Shown in pieces: positions 7,830 through 16,676 of a stretch of 43,746 nt of DNA. The translations under genes were made by a program, and so were the position numbers. The stretch covers positions 1 to 43,746 of the forward strand of contig JACPVJ010000074.1 in the NCBI GenBank assembly GCA_016191785.1, given 5' to 3'. How positions within the stretch are numbered: position 1 is the stretch's first letter; each line of letters begins with the position of its first letter. A model generated the notes under the pieces. It ran no database searches. It had not been told where the DNA came from and saw only the letters and a list, made by a program, of their open reading frames with translations. Source of the stretch: Myxococcales bacterium (GTDB lineage: Bacteria > Myxococcota_A > Polyangia > Polyangiales > Polyangiaceae).

Positions 7830-8885
7830 ATGACCCAGTCGTGGACTCTGGTCACTGGTGCATCTGGCTTCGTCGGCTCGCGGCTGGTGCGCGCGCTGGT
7901 CGAGCGCGGCGAGCACGTCAAGGCGCTGGTTCGACCCGGCTCGAGCCTGCGTCACCTGGCCGACCTGCCCAGCGAGCGCTGCAAGCTGGCCTTCGGGGAC
8001 ATCACCGTCGAGCACACCGTGTTCCGCGCCCTGGCCAGCTGCGACCGGCTCTACCACGTGGCCAGCAACTTCAAGATGTGGGATCCCGATCCCGACACCA
8101 TCTTGCGCCCGGCCATCGAGGGCACGCGCGCCACGCTCGAGGCTGCGCGCCGGCGCGGCATCCAGAAGATCGTCGTGACCAGCAGCGTTGCCGCCATGGG
8201 CTCGACGCGCGCCGCCGAAGAGATGGACGAGACCCACGAGTTCAACCTGCAAGATCCAGAGGCCTACGTGCTGTCGAAGTACGAGGCCGAGCGCGTCGCG
8301 CTCGAGGCCGCCGACGAGGGTCAGCCGATCGTGGTGGTGCGCCCCTCGGCCATCTACGGCCCCGGCGACTGGAAGCCCACGCCCACCGGGCAGAGCCTGG
8401 TCGACTACCTGAAGACGCCGCCCTCGCTGAGCATCCCGGTCACCGACGGCGGAATCAGCGTGGTCGACGTGGACGACGTGGTCGAAGGCCACATCGGCGC
8501 GATGGACAAGGGCGCCATCGGCGAGACGTACGTTCTGGGTGGAGAGAACATCACCTATCACCAGTTGATCGACACCCTGGCAGACATCACCGGGCTGGCG
8601 CTGCCGGGTCGGGTGCTCTCCGAGGGCATGATCGGCCTGGTCGGCAGCTTGATGGAGCTCAAAGCCAGCTGGTTCGGTGGGGATCCGAAGCTGACCCGAA
8701 AGCTCGCCCGCGACTACGCCTGCGCGTACGTCTGGGTCACGAGCGAGAAGGCCGAGCGAGAGCTGGGCTACCAGCACCGGCCGGCGCGGCAAACGTTGGC
8801 GCGAGCGGTTCGTTGGTACCTCGAGCGCGGGTACGTGCCCGAGAAGGCCGCCCGGCGCGTGCGGTTGGAGCTACGCACGACGTGA
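7830..8885 (+). CDS. NAD-dependent epimerase/dehydratase, extended SDR (dihydroflavonol-reductase/HpnA-like)
   Basis: 351 residues. Rossmann glycine motif GASGFVG (G10-x2-G13-x2-G16), acidic strand-end VKALVRPGS, the catalytic VTSSVAAMG serine region (near S118), and YVLSK (Y146, K150) identify an extended short-chain dehydrogenase/reductase. The best family resemblance is to the DFR/3-beta-HSD-like group that includes the hopanoid-associated epimerase HpnA (VRPSAIYGPGDWKPTPTG). Such enzymes oxidise or reduce NDP-sugars, sterols or phenolic ketones. No hopanoid genes are nearby, so the substrate is open. Its TGA overlaps the GTG of the following membrane-protein gene, which suggests the two proteins act together. 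Confidence 0.88.
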   Translation: MTQSWTLVTGASGFVGSRLVRALVERGEHVKALVRPGSSLRHLADLPSERCKLAFGDITVEHTVFRALASCDRLYHVASNFKMWDPDPDTILRPAIEGTRATLEAARRRGIQKIVVTSSVAAMGSTRAAEEMDETHEFNLQDPEAYVLSKYEAERVALEAADEGQPIVVVRPSAIYGPGDWKPTPTGQSLVDYLKTPPSLSIPVTDGGISVVDVDDVVEGHIGAMDKGAIGETYVLGGENITYHQLIDTLADITGLALPGRVLSEGMIGLVGSLMELKASWFGGDPKLTRKLARDYACAYVWVTSEKAERELGYQHRPARQTLARAVRWYLERGYVPEKAARRVRLELRTT

Positions 8886-9583
8886 GCGCGACCGACGCGC
8901 GCGCTTCCGGCGGCCATGCGCTGGCGGTCGCCACGCTCGGCTCGGCCGTGATCGTCGTACCCGCCGCGTTGCGAGCGTCTGCGGGCGGCGCGGGGCTGGC
9001 CATGGCCTGGCTCGCGCTGTGGGGCTCGGCGGCGCTGATGATCGCACCGGTGGCGGGGGCGTATCGCGTCGCGCGGCCGCTCTCGCCCCTCGCCTTCAGC
9101 TTGCCGCTGGGCCTCGCCCTCGCCCTTGGTCCGCTGATGGTCTTCGCGCGCGTGCTGAAGACCGCCACGCACCATCGCCCGCTCGGCGCCGCGACCTTCG
9201 CGCTCGTGGCGGCCCTCTTGATCCTCGGCGCGACCGCGGGGTCGGCACGCGTGATCGACTGGTCTCGAGCGCGCGACGGAGCGCTGTCCAAGCTTCCCCA
9301 CGTGCTCGCCGCGCTCGGGCTCGCGCTCGGAGCGCTGCTCGCGATGCCCGCGCTCGGCAGCGAGCTTCGCGCGGCGATGCTCGACGGCGCGCTGGCGGTG
9401 GCGGTGGTGGCCGTCGCAACCTGGGTCCCAGAGCGGCCGGCCCTCGCCCGCGCGGGCCTGGTGCTCTGGCTGGTGGTGGTTGCGTCGGGGCTGGGCCTGG
9501 GTCTGTCGGCGCCCGAGACCCGCACTGCGCTCGCCGACCGCTCGCCGGTGCTGCTCGGACTGTCAGGTTGGCTCAGGCCCTGA
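8882..9583 (+). CDS. Multi-pass integral membrane protein of unknown function
   Basis: 233 residues from the GTG at 8882, which overlaps the stop of the SDR gene by 4 nt (GTGA). Six to seven hydrophobic segments are evident, for example LAMAWLALWGSAALMIAPVA, FSLPLGLALALGPLMVF, TFALVAALLILGATA, VLAALGLALGALLAMPAL, LDGALAVAVVAVATWV and GLVLWLVVVASGLGLGL, separated by short Arg-rich loops. There are no obvious catalytic or transport motifs and no recognised family. Translational coupling implies a shared task with the SDR enzyme, perhaps lipid- or isoprenoid-linked; that is inference only. Confidence 0.65.
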   Translation: MSATDARASGGHALAVATLGSAVIVVPAALRASAGGAGLAMAWLALWGSAALMIAPVAGAYRVARPLSPLAFSLPLGLALALGPLMVFARVLKTATHHRPLGAATFALVAALLILGATAGSARVIDWSRARDGALSKLPHVLAALGLALGALLAMPALGSELRAAMLDGALAVAVVAVATWVPERPALARAGLVLWLVVVASGLGLGLSAPETRTALADRSPVLLGLSGWLRP

Positions 9584-9628
9584 GCGTCCGTTGACGAGGT
9601 GGGGCCTGGCCCTTACCTTCAACGGACC

Positions 9629-10879
9629 ATGGGCGCATCGCGCGTCGGCTTCGATCTACTTCGTCGGCTCGCGCTCCTCGCCGCGTTCGTGCTCGCGCTC
9701 TTCGTGGGTGGCAGCGCCGCGGCCGAGCCGCCGCCCGCGGGCGGGCCGGTTCGCATCGGTGTGACCGCTGCCGCGCCTGCAGCGGCCGAGCCCGAGCGCG
9801 CCGGCCCCGACGCCGAGACCCATGCGCCACCCGCCGATGCGCCTCGGGTGGACGGAAAGCTCGCGATCCCGCCGCCCCCGGCCGGCTTCAAGGTCCACGA
9901 CGCGGGTTGGATCAAGTTCGCCTACGAGCCCGGCCTGCGCGAGCGCGTGCAGCCGCTGATCGCTCAGGCAGATGCCACCCGCGCCGATCTGGTGCGGCGC
10001 TTCGGTCGGCCGGTGCTGAGCAAGGTCACGGTCTACGTCGCCCGCACCGCGGGTGAGATGGCGGGCCTGGCTCCCGAGGGCGCTCCGTTTCCGCGGTACG
10101 CCGCCGGCGTCGCGTATTCGGACATCGGCTACGTGCTCCTGACCATCCATCCCGTCGAGGTGAACGCCCGGCACGATCTGGGTGAGGTCTTTCGCCACGA
10201 GCTGGCGCACGTCGCGCTCCACGACGCGGTCGGCGGGCGCCCCGTTCCCCGTTGGTTCAACGAGGGCGTGGCCGTGTTCGTTTCGGGCGAGGGCTCCGTG
10301 ACCCGCCTTCAGACCTTGTGGATGGCCACGGTCGCGAACGAGCTCTTGCCGCTCGGCCGCCTCGAGAAGACGTTCCCTACCGACGCGCTCGGGGTCTCGG
10401 TGGCCTACGCCCAGGCGGCGGACATCGTGCGTTACTTGGTCCGTCGCGAGGACCAGCAGCGGTTCATCGCGCTGCTCGAGCGCGTCCGAACGGGGAGCGA
10501 GTTCGAGCGCGCGCTCAACGAGTCCTACGGCGTCGATCTGGCCACCCTCGAGTTCGAGTGGCGACAAGACGTGTCGAAGCGGTACACCTTCTGGCCGGCC
10601 CTGTTCAGCGGCTCGGTGATCTGGGTCGGCGCCATCGGCCTCTTCGTCTGGGGCTGGCGACGGCGCAAGAAGCGGGCCGAGCGCACCCTCGAGCGCTGGG
10701 GCCGTGAAGAGGCCGCCGAAGACGAGCTGCGTCGCCGGCTGCGCGAGGCCGAGGCCGGTCGAGTGCGCATCGTGTTCGCGCGCGAGAGCCGCGCCGAGGT
10801 GGTCGCCATGAAGCCGCCCATCGAGGACCACGAGGTGCCCCGGGTCGAGCACGACGGCGACTGGCACACGCTGCACTGA
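9629..10879 (+). CDS. Membrane-anchored HExxH metallopeptidase, peptidase MA-like
   Basis: 416 residues from the ATG at 9629, which opens an N-terminal signal or anchor (LLRRLALLAAFVLALFVGG). A Pro/Ala-rich linker follows. The zincin core has FRHELAHVALHD (HELAH at 190-194) and, 17 residues on, WFNEGVAVFVSG with the third ligand Glu (about E212), the arrangement of Peptidase_MA-type gluzincins. A second hydrophobic helix (LFSGSVIWVGAIGLFVWGW) precedes a basic, charged, coiled-coil-like cytoplasmic tail (RRRKKRAERTLERW onward). The catalytic domain should therefore be periplasmic with a cytosolic tail of about 75 residues. Tail-to-tail with chorismate mutase, one base apart. Confidence 0.8.
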   Translation: MGASRVGFDLLRRLALLAAFVLALFVGGSAAAEPPPAGGPVRIGVTAAAPAAAEPERAGPDAETHAPPADAPRVDGKLAIPPPPAGFKVHDAGWIKFAYEPGLRERVQPLIAQADATRADLVRRFGRPVLSKVTVYVARTAGEMAGLAPEGAPFPRYAAGVAYSDIGYVLLTIHPVEVNARHDLGEVFRHELAHVALHDAVGGRPVPRWFNEGVAVFVSGEGSVTRLQTLWMATVANELLPLGRLEKTFPTDALGVSVAYAQAADIVRYLVRREDQQRFIALLERVRTGSEFERALNESYGVDLATLEFEWRQDVSKRYTFWPALFSGSVIWVGAIGLFVWGWRRRKKRAERTLERWGREEAAEDELRRRLREAEAGRVRIVFARESRAEVVAMKPPIEDHEVPRVEHDGDWHTLH

Positions 10880-10880
10880 G

Positions 10881-11159
10881 TCAGCGCGTCGCGCGCTGCT
10901 CGGCGCGACGTGTCTCGTCGACGACGCGCTCGAAGACGCGCCGCACCACGTCGGGGGTCAGCGGCGGGCGGGCGCGCTGGCACAGCCGTAGGAAGATGGC
11001 GCGCTCCCGCTCTGGATCGTAGACCGGCAAGCCGCTTGCGCGCTTCAGCTCACCGATGCGCAGCGCGACCGCGAGGCGCTCGGCCAAGAGATCGAGCAGG
11101 CGGTCGTCGATGCTGTCGATCTGCTCGCGCAGCGCCGGGAGTGTGGCCGAGTCATCCAC
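10881..11159 (-). CDS. Chorismate mutase, AroQ class
   Basis: 92 residues. It converts chorismate to prephenate for phenylalanine/tyrosine synthesis. The all-helical AroQ fold is recognisable from LREQIDSIDDRLLDLLAERLAVALRIGELKRASGLPVYDPERE: R11 near the start, R28-equivalent in AERLAVALRIGELK, and the DxxRE segment as DPERE. Length matches a stand-alone monofunctional AroQ domain (about 90) rather than a fused PheA. No signal peptide, so cytosolic rather than the secreted gamma form. It is not in an operon with other aromatic genes. Confidence 0.9.
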   Translation of the reverse strand: MDDSATLPALREQIDSIDDRLLDLLAERLAVALRIGELKRASGLPVYDPERERAIFLRLCQRARPPLTPDVVRRVFERVVDETRRAEQRATR

Positions 11160-11192
11160 GCTCGCATGCTAACCCGAAAACCGGGCCGGTCG

Positions 11193-12386
11193 TCACTTGA
11201 CCGACGTCGGGCAGCCGGCGACCACCTGCACCTGGAAGACGTTGCCGCTCTTCAGCTCGGCGCAGGCGGCGCCGTTCAGCTCCAGTGTCTTTTCCGACGT
11301 CCAGCTCCACCCGTCGGTGGGGTTCGACTGGACCAGCTTGGTGTCGAAGTAGACGTTCACCAGGTTCTTGTCGGGCGGCGCCTGACCCAGGTCCACGGTG
11401 CAGCTGATCGCCACCTTGATCCCGATTTCTTGCAGCGAGGCGGTGAGCTCGGGCTCGTCTTGCACCGGGTAGTAGTACGGGAGCGTCGGCTTGGCCGTGC
11501 CGCCCGCGGTGGCCACCTCGTTCAGCACGTTCGCGTAGACCTCGGCGCCGGGCATGCCGATCACGTAGGTCCTGATGCCTGCGGCGTAGAGCTGGGTGAC
11601 CGCGTCGACCGTCGCCTGCCGATCGACGCAGTAGAGCTGTCCGTCCACGACCCACTTCGGATCGCAGCAGTTGATGGGCTCGACGCATTTGGTGTTCGGA
11701 TCGAGCATGGCGCCCTCGATGTTCGCCATGCACTCCGAGGCCGGGCAGGTCGCGTTCGAGTTGCAGTTCGGCGCCCCGTCGGTGGCGAGCACCACGAAGG
11801 TCTTGCCGGGCAGGGCGGTCACGGTCTTGGTGATCGCTGCGATACTGCCCGAGGTCGGTGTTCCGCCCTCGGGCTGATAGGCCGCGAGCACGGTCAGCAG
11901 CTTCTTGAGCACCGGGCCATTCAGTCCCTGTTGCCCGAAGCTCGGCGGGTCACCGTCCTGGGTCGGGAAGATCTCTTTGCCCGGGTTGCAGCCCTCGACC
12001 GTGCCGCCGGGCATGGGAAAGACCGCCGCGCCGTAGCGCAAGCGGTGCCCGACCGAGCGCAGCACCTTGGCGATCGCGATCCGCGCGCTGATGTACTTGT
12101 TGTACGTGCTCTTGGGCAGCGAGTCGCTCATGCTGCCCGAGCGGTCGACCACGAAGAACACGTTGGGCTTCTCGATCACCACCGGGATGACGGTGTTGCC
12201 GCACAGACCGTCGGCGTCCGGCGAGGGCGGTCCGTCGGGCACGGCCACGTCGAGCCCTCCGGCATTGCCGCCGCCGCCGCTTCCACCACTGCCACCCCCG
12301 AACGGATCGGGGCGGTCAGCCGAGCTGCAGGCGTGGCTGGCCGCCAAGAGCCCCGCCACCAGTGCCGCCAGAAGCTGTCGCCGCAC
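11193..12386 (-). CDS. Lipoprotein with von Willebrand factor A domain
   Basis: 397 residues from a GTG at 12386. The signal ends in a lipobox (AASHAC, Cys20), followed by a Gly/Ser linker. The vWA domain begins PNVFFVVDRSGSMSDSL with the MIDAS DxSxS (D81, S83, S85); the later FVVLATDGAPNC supplies the TDG-type MIDAS aspartate. Many Cys pairs (CNSNATCPASEC, PINCCDPKW) indicate an extracytoplasmic, disulfide-bonded protein. Such lipoproteins are abundant in Polyangiales and may mediate adhesion or metal-dependent protein binding. The start was chosen over an upstream ATG because it begins the signal peptide. Divergent from the LamG lipoprotein gene, with only 56 nt between starts. Confidence 0.82.
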   Translation of the reverse strand: MRRQLLAALVAGLLAASHACSSADRPDPFGGGSGGSGGGGNAGGLDVAVPDGPPSPDADGLCGNTVIPVVIEKPNVFFVVDRSGSMSDSLPKSTYNKYISARIAIAKVLRSVGHRLRYGAAVFPMPGGTVEGCNPGKEIFPTQDGDPPSFGQQGLNGPVLKKLLTVLAAYQPEGGTPTSGSIAAITKTVTALPGKTFVVLATDGAPNCNSNATCPASECMANIEGAMLDPNTKCVEPINCCDPKWVVDGQLYCVDRQATVDAVTQLYAAGIRTYVIGMPGAEVYANVLNEVATAGGTAKPTLPYYYPVQDEPELTASLQEIGIKVAISCTVDLGQAPPDKNLVNVYFDTKLVQSNPTDGWSWTSEKTLELNGAACAELKSGNVFQVQVVAGCPTSVK

Positions 12387-12442
12387 CCGGCCAGCATAGC
12401 AGGTCGCCCTGCCCGCGCCGGAGCGCCTGGTATGCTGCCACG

Positions 12443-13666
12443 GTGGCCCTGCGACGCGCACCGCCCGCCATCGTGCCGCTGGCGACGGCGCTGGTCGTCG
12501 GCGGAGCGCTGGCCGGCGGGTGCCGCGAGCCCACCCAGATCACGGTCGTGCTCAGCACCGACGTGGACTGCCCGCGGGTCGTCGAGACCACGTTGGGTGT
12601 GGGGACCCTCTCGAACGTGAACGACAAGCCGCCGGCGTCGGGCCGGAAGGGCTGCAAGACCGCGAGCGGTCGCATCGGCTCGCTGGTGGTGGTGCCGAGC
12701 GGCGACGACCACGCTGAAGTCGCGCTGCTAGCCGTGATGACCGTGGACCAAGCTCAGGTCTCGACCTGCGACCCGCTGACGCCAGGGCCCAAGTGCGTGG
12801 TGGCGCGGCGAGCCCTGCGCTACGTGCCGCACACCCCGCTGACCCTGCCCATCGAGCTCAGCACCAGCTGCTTGGGCGTGAAGTGCCAGCCTGACGAGAC
12901 GTGCTTCAAGGGGCTGTGCGTCAGCGCGAAGATCCCCGACCCCGAGCAGTGCACCGATCCCGCCGCGTGCGTGCCCAAGCTGCCGAGCGTGGACGGTGGC
13001 GCCGACGCGAGCGCCGACGCCGCCGACGCCGCGGGTGACGCCGATGCGGGCGCGGACGCGGGCGCGACCGACCCCGATCTGGTTCTGCACTTCGACTTCG
13101 ACGCAGGCGCCTTGATGGACAGGTCCGGATACGGAAACCTCGCTATGCCGACGAACGTCAAGTTCCTGGGGGGGGCGGGGCGCAACGGGAGCGGCGAGAT
13201 GGTGTTCAACGGCACGAACGCTTCGCAGGTCATCGTGCAGCCCTCGGCGGCGCTGGCCACCGTGCAATCGGCGACGGGCATGACCTTCGCGGTGTGGGTG
13301 AAGCCCACGGGGAACGCCGGCGCGACCGGGGGCTACCTCTTGCACCTGGACAACGACCCCGACCTCTACTTTCGCCTCGCGCCGAGCTCCGTGCTGCCCA
13401 CGGCCACGGTGGGCATCAACGGCGTGAACTGGACCTCGCTCCCGATGGGCGCCTACACGCACCTGGCCATCACCTATCAGAAGGGTGCCGCGGTGACGCT
13501 CTACGTGAACGGCGCGCCGAAGGACACGAGCGGCACCGCGAACCCCGCGAATTTCACCTTCAACGGGTCAGTGATCATCGGAGATGGATTCGTGGGCGCG
13601 CTCGACGAGCTACGCCTGTATCGCAAGGTGCTTCCCGCCTCGGCCATCGCCGCGCTCGCGCAATGA
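12443..13666 (+). CDS. Lipoprotein with LamG/concanavalin-like domain
   Basis: 407 residues from the GTG at 12443. Signal with lipobox LAGGC (Cys27). Residues 30-190 form an unassigned Cys-containing region, with a short EGF-like motif (SCLGVKCQPDETCFKGLCV). An Asp/Ala-rich linker (GGADASADAADAAGD) follows. Residues about 215-405 are a LamG-like jelly roll: LVLHFDFDAGALMDRSGYGN, then GMTFAVWVKPTG, AYTHLAITYQKGAAVTLYVN and a terminal FVGALDELRLYRKVL, all standard LamG landmarks. The protein is expected at the outer membrane or surface, binding carbohydrate or protein. It may share a regulatory region with the divergent vWA lipoprotein gene. Confidence 0.82.
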   Translation: MALRRAPPAIVPLATALVVGGALAGGCREPTQITVVLSTDVDCPRVVETTLGVGTLSNVNDKPPASGRKGCKTASGRIGSLVVVPSGDDHAEVALLAVMTVDQAQVSTCDPLTPGPKCVVARRALRYVPHTPLTLPIELSTSCLGVKCQPDETCFKGLCVSAKIPDPEQCTDPAACVPKLPSVDGGADASADAADAAGDADAGADAGATDPDLVLHFDFDAGALMDRSGYGNLAMPTNVKFLGGAGRNGSGEMVFNGTNASQVIVQPSAALATVQSATGMTFAVWVKPTGNAGATGGYLLHLDNDPDLYFRLAPSSVLPTATVGINGVNWTSLPMGAYTHLAITYQKGAAVTLYVNGAPKDTSGTANPANFTFNGSVIIGDGFVGALDELRLYRKVLPASAIAALAQ

Positions 13667-13696
13667 CTGAAGCGCCCGTCGCGGCGCCGCGTTATC

Positions 13697-16642
13697 GTGG
13701 CGCCGTTGTCGCGTGACCGCCTCGTCCAGCGCCTGATCGGAGCCATCGCCATGCTGGCGTGTCTCGCGCTGCTGGCGCGCGTGGTGGACGTCGGGCTCAG
13801 GCCGCATCCCTTTGCGCTGTGGGCCCCCCCGCCGCCGGCCGAGGTCGAGGAGCGGGACGCCGAGATTTCCGTGACCGTCACCGGGCCCGACGACGCACCG
13901 ATTTCGGGCGCCGAGGCTCGCGTCTTCTGGGAGCGCGGCAATCGCTTCTACCTGGCGGGCACCGGCCGCAGCGATCAGACCGGCAGCGTGAAGATCGCGG
14001 GGCTGCCCCGGGGTGCGGCGTGGGTCGTGGTCGACGCCGCCGGCCACGCGCGAGCATCGACGCGTCTGGTGCTCGACGCGGGAGTGCGAGTCGCCACGTT
14101 GAAGCTCGAGCGGGCCTCGAGCCTGAAGGTCACGGTGAGCGACGAAGAGGGCGCGGCGATCCCTCGTGCCACGGTGCTGGTCACGTCCGGCGATCCCCTG
14201 CCCTTCGGCGCGCTGAGCAACGATGCGGGTGTCGCCTCGTTCGGCCGGCTGCCGCGCGCGCCCTGGACCGTCAAGGGGTCGGCTCCGGGCTACGAGTCGG
14301 TCACGCAGTCGGGAGTGACCGCCGACGTCACGCTGTCGCTGCGTCGCCTGGCCTCGCTCGAGGTGCAGGTGCAGAACGCCGACGGGTCGCCAGCGGGCGG
14401 CGCCGAGGTCGCGATCACCGGGTCGACGCTCTGGCCCGCGCGCCGCGCCGAGACGAACGCCGCCGGCGTGACCAAGATCTCGGGCTTGGTCGCCGGCCAT
14501 TTCGACCTTCGCGCCACCAAGGGTGAGCAGGTGAGCGAGACGCTCTTCGGCTACGAACTGGCTCGCGGAGCGCACGCCAAGCTCACGCTGAAGCTCGGCC
14601 CCGGACGGATGGTCGCCGTGTCGGTCACCGACGACGATGCCGACCACCCGTCACCCGTGGGCAACGCCGACGTCGTGCTCTCGGAGGGTGGTCTCAGCTC
14701 GTTCCCGATCGAAGGCCGCACCGCCGGCGACGGAAGCGTGGTGCTCGGCCCGATCTCGGCGGGCGCCGCCGCGGTCTCGGCCAGCGCCGAGGGCTTCGTC
14801 ACGCGTCCGGCCGTCGCCGTGCCCGAGACCCTCGAGGGTCCCGTCCAGATCCAGCTCATGCGCGGCGCCACCCTCGAGGGCGAGGTCGTCGACTCGAAGG
14901 GCAAGCCGGTGGACGGCGCGTCGGTCGAGGTGATCGGGATCGATCTGTTCGGGCTGCCGGTGGCGGACTCGCCGTCGAGCATGGCGTTCCGTCGCACGCA
15001 CTTCGAGTGGGCGCTGGCCGGGCCGCGCCCGCTCATTCCTGCCGGTGAGCTGGGCGTGATGCCGGGCCCGATACCGCCCATTCCCCGCGGCGTGGGCTCG
15101 CCCGAGCCCACGGGCACGCCGCCGCCCGCCATCGACCCTTGGGTCACGCGCCTGGACGGCAAGTTCGAGGCGCACCCGGTCACGCCGGGGCGCGTGCGCG
15201 CGCTGGTGCGCCACCCGGCTTATGTCGAGGGCATCAGCGATCCGGTGACGGTCGGCCCCGGAGGGCGCGCGCAGGTGAAGGTGGTGCTGCTCGCCGGCGG
15301 AGCGATCGAAGGGCGAGTGGTCGACGCGGCCGGGCGCGGGGTCTCCGGCGCGCGGGTCGATCTCACCGCGACCCGCGGCACGCTCGAGCGCACCACCCTC
15401 ACCGCCACCGACGGCAGCTTCGCCTTCGCCTCGGCCCCGGAAGAGGTGATCTTGTCCGTGGCGCGTCCGGACGATCCATCCAAGCTGGTGGTGCGCAAGG
15501 CTGTCGAGGTGCCCGAGGGCGGTCGCACCAACGTCACCATCGAGCTGCCCGCGCCCCGGGACTCGATCACGGTCACGGTGCTCGACGACTCCAGCCGGCC
15601 GGTGGACGCGGCCCAGGTCGCGGTGCTCTCTCTCGACCCTAACTCTCCGTTGCGTCAGACGGTGTTCACCTCGAGCGAGGGGCGCGTGACCATCGCCGAC
15701 GCGCGGGGGCTCGAGCTGCGAGTGGTGGTCGAGGCCCCGGGGTTCGGGGTGGCGGTGCGCCAGCTCGACAAGGCGGGCGAGAAGCTCGAAATCAAGCTCA
15801 CGCGCGGGGTGCTGGTCGAGGGTCGAGTGACCACCGTACGCGGCCGGCGCAGCGTCGAGGGTGCCAGCGTGACGCTGGTTTCCGAGGGCCGACGTTTCGT
15901 GGCGCTGACGGACAAGGACGGCATGTATCGCATCAAGGACGTGGCCGTGGCTCCGGTGCACATCGTGGTGTCGCACCCCGAGCTTGCCACCGCCGAGGCC
16001 ACCGCGACCGTGAGCGCGACCGGTCGTGCGGATCGTGCCTTCGAGCTGCCGACCATCGATCTGAGCGAGGGCGGCGGCATCGAGGGCGTCGTGCTCGACG
16101 CCGCGGGCAAGCCGGTGCGGGGCGCGCGCGTCGCCGCGGGGGTGGTGCCGGCATACCTGCCCGCCGGAACGCTCCCGTCGGGCATGGCCACGTCTGACGC
16201 CAAAGGGCGGTTCAAGCTCAGCGGCGTCGCGCCCGGAAAGGTCGACGTCGAGGCCTACGCGCCGGACATCGGGCGCGGCATCGCGGCAAACGTGGTGGTG
16301 CAGTCGGGGCGCGACGTCACCGGAGTCACGCTGCGGCTCACCCACGCCGCCGGTGACGACGACCCGACGGTGAGCGGCAGCGTGGCCATCACCCTGGGCG
16401 AGCGTGGCAGCGGCGACGAGCTCGACGTGGTGGTCGTCCACGTGGCCGACGCCAGCGAGGCCGAGCGCGCCGGGCTCGCCGTCGGCGACGTGGTCCTGGC
16501 GGTGGACGGCCATGACGTCGTCGACATGCGCGACGCCCGCGCCCGGCTCAGCGGGCCGGTCAAGACCGACGTGGTGGTCGAGGTCGACCGCGGCGGCGGC
16601 AGCGTGAAGCTCCGGGTGTCGCGCGAGCAAGTGCGGCGCTGA
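13697..16642 (+). CDS. Carboxypeptidase-regulatory-like repeat protein with C-terminal PDZ domain
   Basis: 981 residues from a GTG. One N-terminal membrane segment (LIGAIAMLACLALLARVVDV) acts as anchor or signal. The rest is a chain of about nine beta-sandwich modules of the carboxypeptidase regulatory-like (CarboxypepD_reg/DUF4480) type, each with the pattern L-x-G-x-V-x-D-x-x-G-x-P-V-x-G-A-x-V, for example LEGEVVDSKGKPVDGASVEV, IEGRVVDAAGRGVSGARVDL and IEGVVLDAAGKPVRGARV. Residues about 890-975 form a PDZ domain (AERAGLAVGDVVLAVDGHDV, then ARARLSGPV). This is probably a long periplasmic stalk displaying a peptide-binding module. A proline-rich insertion (PGPIPPIPRGVGSPEPTG) interrupts the middle. 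It follows the LamG gene by 30 nt and may be co-transcribed. Confidence 0.8.
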   Translation: MAPLSRDRLVQRLIGAIAMLACLALLARVVDVGLRPHPFALWAPPPPAEVEERDAEISVTVTGPDDAPISGAEARVFWERGNRFYLAGTGRSDQTGSVKIAGLPRGAAWVVVDAAGHARASTRLVLDAGVRVATLKLERASSLKVTVSDEEGAAIPRATVLVTSGDPLPFGALSNDAGVASFGRLPRAPWTVKGSAPGYESVTQSGVTADVTLSLRRLASLEVQVQNADGSPAGGAEVAITGSTLWPARRAETNAAGVTKISGLVAGHFDLRATKGEQVSETLFGYELARGAHAKLTLKLGPGRMVAVSVTDDDADHPSPVGNADVVLSEGGLSSFPIEGRTAGDGSVVLGPISAGAAAVSASAEGFVTRPAVAVPETLEGPVQIQLMRGATLEGEVVDSKGKPVDGASVEVIGIDLFGLPVADSPSSMAFRRTHFEWALAGPRPLIPAGELGVMPGPIPPIPRGVGSPEPTGTPPPAIDPWVTRLDGKFEAHPVTPGRVRALVRHPAYVEGISDPVTVGPGGRAQVKVVLLAGGAIEGRVVDAAGRGVSGARVDLTATRGTLERTTLTATDGSFAFASAPEEVILSVARPDDPSKLVVRKAVEVPEGGRTNVTIELPAPRDSITVTVLDDSSRPVDAAQVAVLSLDPNSPLRQTVFTSSEGRVTIADARGLELRVVVEAPGFGVAVRQLDKAGEKLEIKLTRGVLVEGRVTTVRGRRSVEGASVTLVSEGRRFVALTDKDGMYRIKDVAVAPVHIVVSHPELATAEATATVSATGRADRAFELPTIDLSEGGGIEGVVLDAAGKPVRGARVAAGVVPAYLPAGTLPSGMATSDAKGRFKLSGVAPGKVDVEAYAPDIGRGIAANVVVQSGRDVTGVTLRLTHAAGDDDPTVSGSVAITLGERGSGDELDVVVVHVADASEAERAGLAVGDVVLAVDGHDVVDMRDARARLSGPVKTDVVVEVDRGGGSVKLRVSREQVRR

Positions 16643-16676
16643 GGGGTACGACGGCGGCGCCGGCCCGGCGCGACCC

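Noticed and set aside
13610..14647. Long minus-strand frame opposite the stalk protein, and a second at 14651-16834
   Set aside because: Shadows of the repeat protein; low-complexity translations with no recognisable domain.
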